NCBI RefSeq assembly: GCF_004125265.1
Contig: NZ_RDTE01000003.1
Span: 5,952,001-6,016,000 of the forward strand
Direction: 5' to 3'
Origin: Streptomyces lydicus
GTDB lineage: Bacteria > Actinomycetota > Actinomycetes > Streptomycetales > Streptomycetaceae
DNA: 64,000 bases
Part shown: positions 58,585-64,000 of the stretch, piece by piece
How positions within the stretch are numbered: the stretch's first letter is position 1
Layout of the letters: each line of letters opens with the position of its first letter
Made by a program: the position numbers and the translations under genes
Notes under the pieces: generated by a model
Told to the model about the DNA's origin: nothing
The model's input: the letters and a program-made list of their open reading frames with translations, nothing else
The model's database searches: none

Positions 58585-59016
58585 TCACCCCTTCCCGGGG
58601 AGTACCTGAGAATTGATGTGCGCGTACGCAGCCCGTGCTCGCGCCCGCTGTTGCTCGGCTTTCGCCTCGGTCTCTTCGGGCAGCGGGTCGCCCGGCCGCC
58701 AACCCGGCTCGGGCCACGGTTGCGCCGGCTTCTTCGGGTCGCGATTGGCGTTGAGAAACGCCGTCAACAAGAGATTGAGCAGATCGCGAGTGTCGGCGGC
58801 CGCCCAATCGGATACCTGCCAGTGATGGCCGGCTGCCGCGCGTGCGGTAGCCGAGTCGGGCGGCAGTTGCTCGACCATGATCCGCAGCAGCCGCAGCGTG
58901 ATCTCGCCCCGCCAGAATGCGGCGAGCGGCCCGCCGACCCCGTACTGCTCGCCGCCGTAGTAGTGCAGTAGGTCGGCCTCGACGGCTTCGGGATCGTCGC
59001 CGAGGACGTCGAGCAC
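58585..59016 (-). CDS. Tail assembly chaperone, frameshift-extended part
   Basis: A 143-residue frame that is probably the downstream half of a frameshifted tail assembly chaperone, the equivalent of lambda G-T. Its own GTG at 59016 has no good ribosome-binding site. The frame is open upstream to 59076, overlapping the end of the first chaperone gene, so a -1 slip in 59058-59076 would fuse them (…HRP-YEAVGDEGDG…). It contains HYYGGEQYGVGGPLAAFWRG and ends six bases before the tape measure gene, as usual. Confidence 0.8.
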   Translation of the reverse strand: MLDVLGDDPEAVEADLLHYYGGEQYGVGGPLAAFWRGEITLRLLRIMVEQLPPDSATARAAAGHHWQVSDWAAADTRDLLNLLLTAFLNANRDPKKPAQPWPEPGWRPGDPLPEETEAKAEQQRARARAAYAHINSQVLPGKG

Positions 59017-59054
59017 GCTGAACTCGTAGGCTTCGGGCCCGTCGCCCTCGTCGC

Positions 59055-59378
59055 CTACCGCCTCGTAGGGCGGTGCTTAGTGAGGGTGTCCTGCATCTCC
59101 GAACGTGCCGCGACGTAGACGAGCATGAGCCCGTTCGCGTTGCCGCCCGACTTGATGAACTCGCCCCACTGGTCGCCCAGCAGAATGCGCGCCCTCGCTT
59201 CGTCTCCTTCGGCCGCGTCGATCTCCTTCGCGAGATCGTCCGGGGTGAACAGCGGGTGCGGGAACGTCCAAATCTTCCCGTCGTCGGTCTCGACCTCGAC
59301 GAGCTCGCCGCCGACCGCTTCGGCGTACGACGCCTTGACCGCCGACAGCTTGAACCGGGCCTTGTTGGGCTTCGACAT
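59055..59378 (-). CDS. Tail assembly chaperone (gpG-like)
   Basis: A 107-residue protein with the actinophage tail chaperone pattern (FPHPLFTPDDLAKEID and VYVAARSEMQDTLTKHRP). It helps tape measure protein fold during tail assembly. ATG 59378 was chosen at SKPNKARFKL; a GTG 14 codons earlier lacks a ribosome-binding site. Its last codons overlap, in a shifted frame, the downstream chaperone frame. Confidence 0.85.
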   Translation of the reverse strand: MSKPNKARFKLSAVKASYAEAVGGELVEVETDDGKIWTFPHPLFTPDDLAKEIDAAEGDEARARILLGDQWGEFIKSGGNANGLMLVYVAARSEMQDTLTKHRPTRR

Positions 59379-59482
59379 GATCGTGCTCTCTTCCTCGGGT
59401 GAGTCTGCGGGTGAGCTCACGAGGGCGAGGGACGGAGGGGCTCACCCAGAACCGCCGTCCCCCGCCCGATCACGGGGCAGCG

Positions 59483-60142
59483 TCAGCCGCCGGACGGGGG
59501 AGCGAACGACCTCCAGCCGGGCCCATCGATCCAGTTGCGGCACGGGGTCTTGAGCACGGGATCGCGATACGCGGTGAACGTCACCGGTCGCTGCGTCTCG
59601 GTGCTGCGCGCCCACTGCTCGTCATCGCGCGAGGTGAGTCGGGCCCGCGGGAAGAACTTGATCACGTAGATCTCTTCGCCGCTGTCGTTGTAGTCGAGGC
59701 CGATGAAGAGCAGCCGGCGGTAGGGGTTCTTCGGCGTCGCGGGGCGGTCCCACTGCCACGCCGAGCCGATCGTCGGCAGTGCACCTGTGCCCGACAGCGG
59801 CAGCCCCTCGAAGAGCGCGACCGTCGCCTGATTGGTTTCCTGTGCCGCGTACTGCGCGCTGAGCACGTCCGACTCGACGTCGGAACGGGTCGGCTCGACC
59901 GCCTGCGACGAGGTGACGTCGGCCATCGACAGATCACCGGTGAACGTAACCCCGTCGTCGGTGGTGTAGCCGACCGGGACGTAGCCGGTAGGGATCGCCG
60001 TAAGGGTGCCGTCGGACGAGTTGAACGGGGTCGCGACGACAGCCGCCGAGTAGTCCGCGGCGTAAACAGCCTGCATGAGCTGCTTGCGGATGTAGTCGTT
60101 CCTGAGCCCGTCTTCGAGGACCGGCGGGGTCGGTGTGGACAT
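59483..60142 (-). CDS. Major tail (tube) protein
   Basis: A 219-residue protein at the tail-tube position. It has a short N-terminus, then a beta-sandwich-like core (TLTAIPTGYVPVGYTTDDGV, RLLFIGLDYNDSGEEIYVIK). ATG 60142 has GGAGG five bases upstream. It lies behind its own terminator-separated promoter region, which fits the high expression needed for the tube. Confidence 0.85.
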   Translation of the reverse strand: MSTPTPPVLEDGLRNDYIRKQLMQAVYAADYSAAVVATPFNSSDGTLTAIPTGYVPVGYTTDDGVTFTGDLSMADVTSSQAVEPTRSDVESDVLSAQYAAQETNQATVALFEGLPLSGTGALPTIGSAWQWDRPATPKNPYRRLLFIGLDYNDSGEEIYVIKFFPRARLTSRDDEQWARSTETQRPVTFTAYRDPVLKTPCRNWIDGPGWRSFAPPSGG

Positions 60143-60159
60143 GCGTCCCTCCAATGAAA

Positions 60160-60187
60160 ACCCCCGGCCGCGACGCGGTCCGGGGGT
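60160..60187 (-). terminator. Rho-independent terminator upstream of the tail tube gene
   Basis: ACCCCCGG at 60160-60167 pairs with 60180-60187. Read leftward it is followed by a T-run (A's at 60157-60160) and then by the ribosome-binding site of the tube protein. It separates head-tail completion genes from the tube gene or attenuates read-through. Confidence 0.75.
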
Positions 60188-60214
60188 GTGCTGTCAGGGC
60201 GGGTGAGCCCGTGT

Positions 60215-60619
60215 TCAGGTGGCGAGGCTCTTGCCCCGCAGCGAAATCTCGACGGCGAGCGCGTACCGCGGCGAAGAACTCGCCGGGTCCGGCAACAGGT
60301 TCGGTCCGCCGACCTCGTCGACGTCGTACGCGGTTGCCCCGCGCCATCCGGGGATTGCGCCGAGCAGCGCCCGCGCAAGCTGCATGAGGTCGTGCGCGGC
60401 TTCCTCGGTCGACCCCCAACAGTGGACGTCCAGCCGCGGCCGGTCGGTCACGACGTCCCGCTGCGCCCCGCCGATTCGCTCGACCCGGACGAACGACATC
60501 GGTCGCGGTGAGGGCACTCGCGTGCCTACGTGCACCGGCTGCCCGTGCTCGGCGAGCCCCGCTCGCAGGTAGTCGGCGACGACCGCCGCGGCGTCCGGGA
60601 AGACGATCGGCGGTGTCAT
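60215..60619 (-). CDS. Tail terminator-like minor protein
   Basis: A 134-residue protein with VHCWGSTEEAAHDLMQLARALL, the helix that is typical of gpU/DUF3168-like tail terminators in actinophages. ATG 60619 shares one base with the upstream stop (TGATG). Position before the tail tube supports the assignment. Confidence 0.75.
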   Translation of the reverse strand: MTPPIVFPDAAAVVADYLRAGLAEHGQPVHVGTRVPSPRPMSFVRVERIGGAQRDVVTDRPRLDVHCWGSTEEAAHDLMQLARALLGAIPGWRGATAYDVDEVGGPNLLPDPASSSPRYALAVEISLRGKSLAT

Positions 60620-60897
60620 CAGTCGGTGTCCCCCGCGGCGTCCAGACCGCGAAGCAGCGCCCGCCGCGACACCTCGGGATAGGGGGTCGAGTAGTCCCCG
60701 ATGACGGCGCCGCGGGCCCGCTTGTCGCCAGCCTCGACGTCCGTCCGGAACTGCCCTTCCCAACCATCGGACTGCGCGGCCGCCGCCGCGGCGTCCTCGA
60801 CCGCCCGGGTCTTCCGCTCGATCAGCGCGTGCGTCTCCGGCGTCTTGAGTAGACCTGCGATGTTGCGCCGGTTGGGCCGAAACCTTGAGCGTGCCAT
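60619..60897 (-). CDS. Head-tail completion protein, HK97 gp10-like
   Basis: A 92-residue protein with a basic N-terminus and a helical centre (RKTRAVEDAAAAAAQSDGW), ending in a short charged tail. Size, position and pattern agree with the HK97 gp10-like family. ATG 60897 is two bases behind the upstream stop. Confidence 0.7.
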   Translation of the reverse strand: MARSRFRPNRRNIAGLLKTPETHALIERKTRAVEDAAAAAAQSDGWEGQFRTDVEAGDKRARGAVIGDYSTPYPEVSRRALLRGLDAAGDTD

Positions 60898-60899
60898 GG

Positions 60900-61253
60900 T
60901 CACCCCTCCGCTACCTTCAGCCTGATCTCGTAGTGATGCAGCTCGGCCGGCTCGTACGCCGGCCCAGGGGGCCCGATCACCTCGAAGTCGACCCCGAGCC
61001 AGTGCACGCGTGCCTCGCCGCGCACCGTGAGCGGCTGTCCGCTGGTGTCGCGCGAGTTGCACAGCATCAGCCATTCGCCGATCTGCGCGTTCCGTTGGTC
61101 GGTGTCCTCGGCCCCGGTGGTCTGCTGCAACCATGCGTTCACCGCGGCGTGCGTCGAGGTCGTCCAGTCGTCGACCGTGTTGCCGTACCGGTCCGTCGCC
61201 GTCCCCGGCTGCTCGATGTCGACGAGGTGCGGCAGCAGATCGTCGGGGATCAC
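60900..61253 (-). CDS. Head closure/head-tail connector protein
   Basis: A 117-residue beta-barrel-like protein (HLVDIEQPGTATDRYGNTVDD, then VTVRGEARVHWLGVDFEVIG in approximate form) like actinophage head-closure proteins. The GTG at 61253 overlaps the upstream TGA (GTGA), so it is preferred to the GTG at 61271. Confidence 0.75.
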   Translation of the reverse strand: MIPDDLLPHLVDIEQPGTATDRYGNTVDDWTTSTHAAVNAWLQQTTGAEDTDQRNAQIGEWLMLCNSRDTSGQPLTVRGEARVHWLGVDFEVIGPPGPAYEPAELHHYEIRLKVAEG

Positions 61254-61657
61254 AGGAACCGCCCTTTGCACAGCGGGTCGTACTGCCAGCCGGGCAGCCC
61301 GTCGTCGCGCAGCCCGAGGGAGTACGCGGCGTCGGCATTCGGGTCGTCGAGCGTCTCGGGCTGTAGCAGTGCGATCTCGCCCTCGGTGAGGTAGAGCCCG
61401 CCGGCCTCGCCGAGCGTCTCGGCGTACTGCCCGATGCTCCTCTGCCGGTAGCCGCCCGGGTTCGCCATGACCCGGCGAGCGACGGCGACCGCGATCGCCG
61501 TCGCTGTCCCCGGGTCCGGCTCGTATCCCGTCGGAATGTGCCGCCGCATGAGTGCCGAAGCGTCGTCGAGGTACGCCTCGACCTGCGAGCGCTTCGGCTC
61601 GACAAGGGTCACGCCGGCACGCGCCTCGTAGTCCTCCACGGTCGCGAACGGCGCCAT
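61250..61657 (-). CDS. Head-tail adaptor protein (Gp15/Gp19-like)
   Basis: A 135-residue helical protein: MAPFATVEDYEARAGVTL at the start and ALMRRHIPTGYEPDPGTATA, ending near WQYDPLCKG. This is the standard pattern of the actinophage connector below the portal. ATG 61657 has GAGGAG seven bases upstream; the longer open frame is not supported. Confidence 0.85.
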   Translation of the reverse strand: MAPFATVEDYEARAGVTLVEPKRSQVEAYLDDASALMRRHIPTGYEPDPGTATAIAVAVARRVMANPGGYRQRSIGQYAETLGEAGGLYLTEGEIALLQPETLDDPNADAAYSLGLRDDGLPGWQYDPLCKGRFL

Positions 61658-61661
61658 GCCC

Positions 61662-62000
61662 TTACTCCTCTCGCTCGACGACGCCGGCCGCCTCGCACGC
61701 CGCGATGACGTCCTCGCGGGCCGCGCCCTGGTCGACGTCGACGCCCTTGCGTTCCGCGAACGAGCGCCATACCTCGACGCCCGAACCCTTGCCGGACCGC
61801 GGCGGCGCCTCGACGGTGCCCGCGCCCGGGGGCGTGGGCACCTGGGCAACGTCGATCGCGTCGACGACGTCGACCCACGCCTTCGGGTTGGTGATCTGCT
61901 GGACCGCCCACGCCGGCACGTCGTCGCCGGGTTCGAGCACGACGGTCCGACCCTGAAGATCACGGACGTGCACGGTCGCGACGAGCTGCTGCTCGCTCAT
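61662..62000 (-). CDS. Small head-tail region protein
   Basis: A 112-residue protein. A beta-hairpin-like N-terminus (TVHVRDLQGRTVVLEPGDDV) is followed by a Pro-rich linker and a C-terminal helix pair (TREDVIAACEAAGVV-like) resembling LEM or Rho-N mini-domains seen in phage head genes. ATG 62000 is used; a GTG three codons earlier is possible. Confidence 0.7.
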   Translation of the reverse strand: MSEQQLVATVHVRDLQGRTVVLEPGDDVPAWAVQQITNPKAWVDVVDAIDVAQVPTPPGAGTVEAPPRSGKGSGVEVWRSFAERKGVDVDQGAAREDVIAACEAAGVVEREE

Positions 62001-62014
62001 GCTGCTCACCCCTC

Positions 62015-63049
62015 TCAGGCGACGTCGGCGCAGAACGTCAGGTCGGGGTTCGCGAGCACGGGCAGCCCGATCGCCGCCGCCTTCGTCCAGAGCGCCGGCG
62101 GGTCCTTCTCCGCGTAGACACCCGAGACGATGCCCGGCTCTTCGCCGTCCTCGATCCCGTAATCGCCGTCGAGAGACTCGGCAGTCGTGCCCCACAACGT
62201 GGCGCCGAGGTCGGTCGACTCCGGGTCGTTGGCGTCGCCGGCGGCCGGCAGCAGCAGCACGCGGTCGTCGGGGATGATCCGGGTCGCGGTTCCGTTGACC
62301 CGCACCTGCGCCTCGTACGTCGAGATCGGCGGGAGCGAGTACGCCTGTAGAACCGAGTTGATCGAGGCGACACTGATCACCGAAGGCTGCGAGACGCCGC
62401 CCGCGTACACCAGGGCGCGCAGTTCGTCATTCCGCATCATCAGCGCGACGACTCGATCGCTCGTGACGATGGCGCCGGGCGCCTCGCCGTTGGTCGCGAT
62501 GTAAGTCGCCTTCCACGCCATGAGATCGGCGAGGATCTCGGCGGCCGGGTTCGTCCACGCGGTTGCAGCGACGACTGTGTGCGACACCTTCCTGCCGAAG
62601 TCGACGGTCGCGACGATGCCGTTCTCGGCGAGTTCGAGCTTGCCCTTGTAGAGCACCTCGCCGCGGGCGAGTTCCATACGCGCGGACACCGCCCGTGTCA
62701 TGCGCAGTGCGTCACGCATGAGCGCGTTGCGCACCTGTCCGCCGAGGCGACGCTGCCGCAGCCGGTCGTACTCGTTGAGCCGCAGCTTGCGGGAGATCGG
62801 CGGCAGTTCACCGGAGACGCGGGTGATCCCGGGCCGCGCAGCGATCTGCGACTCGGTGTCGTACGACCGGAACGACGCCGCCTCGATCAGCCCCTCGCCA
62901 CCCCGGGTGAAGCGGTATTCAAGGTCATCAATCGGATTGTTCGGCAGCCACCGGGCGAGCGTGAACTGATTCGCTGCGCGGTCGGCCTCGCCGGCGCGCA
63001 CGTAGCCGGTGAGCTCGGCGGGGGTGATGTAGTCGGTGTTGATCAGCAC
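62015..63049 (-). CDS. Major capsid protein, lambda gpE-like
   Basis: A 344-residue capsid protein of the gpE family (HK97 fold). Supporting patterns are LPNNPIDDLEYRFTRGG near residue 35, ALMRDALRMTRAVSARMELARGEVL (about 109-133, broken) and a C-terminal VYAEKDPPALWTKAAAIGLP. No N-terminal delta domain is seen, so assembly should use the separate scaffold. The gene follows the decoration protein by 16 bases, as in lambda D-E order. Confidence 0.92.
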   Translation of the reverse strand: MLINTDYITPAELTGYVRAGEADRAANQFTLARWLPNNPIDDLEYRFTRGGEGLIEAASFRSYDTESQIAARPGITRVSGELPPISRKLRLNEYDRLRQRRLGGQVRNALMRDALRMTRAVSARMELARGEVLYKGKLELAENGIVATVDFGRKVSHTVVAATAWTNPAAEILADLMAWKATYIATNGEAPGAIVTSDRVVALMMRNDELRALVYAGGVSQPSVISVASINSVLQAYSLPPISTYEAQVRVNGTATRIIPDDRVLLLPAAGDANDPESTDLGATLWGTTAESLDGDYGIEDGEEPGIVSGVYAEKDPPALWTKAAAIGLPVLANPDLTFCADVA

Positions 63050-63065
63050 GGGTTACTCACCCCTC

Positions 63066-63455
63066 TCAGAAGTAGGTGATCCGGCCGGCGACGTCCGTCT
63101 TCCCGGCAGCGTCGACGGGGCGCGGCAGCTTGGCCTCGACGACGCCGCCGTGCCAGAAGAGAGCGCCCTGCGGGTCGATGGTGTTGACGGTCGGCGACTT
63201 CACCGCGGTGAAGAGGTGACCGACGAGGGTCTCGCGACCGTCGGCCGCGGTGTTGTCATACGGTCCGAACAGCCCGGTCGCGGTGATCCGCCCCAGGGGC
63301 AGACCGCTCGGGAAGTAGCCGTTCGGGTAGTGCGTGGCCGGCGTGAACGCCGAGGTGTCGAGGGTGATCGTCCTCGCGTTGCTCGTTCCGTGCGCGGACG
63401 CGAGCCACGACTGATCGTCTTGACCGAAGGTCTCGGTCGTGGTGGTGAGGTTCAT
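63066..63455 (-). CDS. Head decoration protein, lambda gpD-like
   Basis: A 129-residue protein. A threonine-rich N-terminal arm (TTTTETFGQDDQSW) precedes a beta-tulip-like core (GLPLGRITATGLFGPYD, then GHLFTAVKSPTVN), as in capsid-stabilising gpD proteins. The pairing with the gpE-like capsid gene makes the assignment firm. The GTG/ATG start at 63455 is 16 bases from the scaffold stop. Confidence 0.88.
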   Translation of the reverse strand: MNLTTTTETFGQDDQSWLASAHGTSNARTITLDTSAFTPATHYPNGYFPSGLPLGRITATGLFGPYDNTAADGRETLVGHLFTAVKSPTVNTIDPQGALFWHGGVVEAKLPRPVDAAGKTDVAGRITYF

Positions 63456-63471
63456 CGGGAGACTCCCGGTG

Positions 63472-64000
63472 TCAGGTGTTGGTCTTCTTGCCGTGCTTCT
63501 CGGCCCACAGATCGCGGCCGGCTGCGACGCTGGTTCGGCGGCGGTCCTTCGAGCGGCCGCCGCGTGCGCCCTGATCGAACCCGCGCCGGTCGCGGCCGCC
63601 GCGGCGCGTGTCGCGCTCGTCGTCGCGGTCGTCGTCCTCGTCGTCGTCCGTGCCGGATGCCTTCGGGGCGAGGCGCTTCACGAGTTCGGCGAGACCGTCC
63701 TCGTCGACGTCGCCCTCGTCGGTGACGTACCGAGAGAGGTTCACGTCGTCGGCGACGTCGCCGGCGTTGGGGATCAGCCCCTTCGCCGCGGCGAGGAAAG
63801 CCTGCCGCGCGAGCTTCCCGCCGTTCTTCGCCCGCTCTTCGGCGAGCGCTTTGCCGACAGCTTCCTCGATCTTCCGCTCTTGCTCGGGCAGTCCCTCGCG
63901 CCGCAGTTGATCGCGTTCCTTCGCCGCGTTCGCGTTCTCACGGGCACGGGCCTCGTGCTTGCGTGACTGCGCCTTCCACTTCTCGGCCTCGCTCTTCCAG
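63472..64000 (-). CDS. Capsid scaffolding protein (5' partial)
   Basis: The frame is open through the right window edge; 176 codons are seen. From the edge: a highly charged helix (WKSEAEKWKAQSRKHEARAR), continuing Ala/Glu/Arg-rich coiled coil, then NLSRYVTDEGDVDEDGLAEL and a C-terminal Asp/Arg-rich tail. This is the pattern of actinophage scaffolds upstream of the decoration and capsid genes. A GTG at 63744 is internal and should not be taken as the start. Portal and terminase genes are expected just beyond the edge. Confidence 0.85.
   Translation of the reverse strand, partial: WKSEAEKWKAQSRKHEARARENANAAKERDQLRREGLPEQERKIEEAVGKALAEERAKNGGKLARQAFLAAAKGLIPNAGDVADDVNLSRYVTDEGDVDEDGLAELVKRLAPKASGTDDDEDDDRDDERDTRRGGRDRRGFDQGARGGRSKDRRRTSVAAGRDLWAEKHGKKTNT

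Noticed and set aside
63472..63744. A 90-residue protein starting at GTG 63744
   Set aside because: The same frame continues to the window edge with clear scaffold-like coiled coil, so this is an internal codon of a partial gene.

Overview
This is high-GC DNA with strongly G/C-biased third codon positions, GTG/TTG starts, many 1-4 bp stop/start overlaps and abundant ATP-binding and HTH-TPR regulator genes. It suggests a Streptomyces or close relative. No ribosomal RNA, complete tRNA or CRISPR array was seen. No database search was possible, so family names rest on motifs and family knowledge.

Layout. (1) 1-9.8 kb looks like chromosomal or older accessory DNA. It holds the C-terminal two-thirds of a fully reducing, MAS-like type I polyketide synthase (its KS lies off the left edge), an RsbW-like ATPase, an HTH/TPR regulator and two unknown genes, one behind a short tandem-repeat tract. 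(2) At 10061, 11119 and 37300 there are three direct copies of a 44-bp core. The core equals the 3' half of a tRNA-Arg(TCT) gene read leftward, and each copy has a terminator on its 3' side. I read these as attachment sites of integrative elements stacked in one tRNA gene: a 1-kb remnant (10.1-11.1 kb), a 26-kb mobilizable element (11.2-37.3 kb) and a prophage (37.3 kb to beyond 64 kb).

The 26-kb element has a xis/int pair abutting its right att site. It carries a relaxase and a MobC-like protein, an array of GGGACCGGTCCC palindromes, a DnaC-like ATPase, and a replisome-organizer-like gene that an IS630-family element splits cleanly at a TA. Its cargo is notable. One part is a leftward four-gene operon around a large protein with a degenerate P-loop, which is a possible conflict system. 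The other is a divergent locus at 20.8-29.1 kb. There an HTH-TPR regulator and a flavoprotein face a six-gene operon in which every stop overlaps the next start. That operon encodes an ATP-binding protein, a MurA-like enolpyruvyltransferase, a 5'-nucleotidase-like phosphatase, two dCTP-deaminase-like paralogs with complementary active-site losses, and a glycosyltransferase. A serine hydrolase follows behind a terminator. I recognise no characterised pathway with this set and consider it the best candidate for an undescribed system.

The prophage is read leftward: scaffold, decoration protein, gpE-like capsid, head-tail connectors, tail tube, tail chaperones with a probable -1 frameshift, tape measure with a lytic transglycosylase domain, distal tail and beta-helix tail proteins, endolysin, holin and a collagen-like membrane protein. 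Between the lysis genes and the left att site, the usual place for lysogenic cargo, lies a regulator-rich operon. It ends in a graspetide set (precursor, ATP-grasp ligase, PIMT-like methyltransferase) and a NUDIX-like gene.
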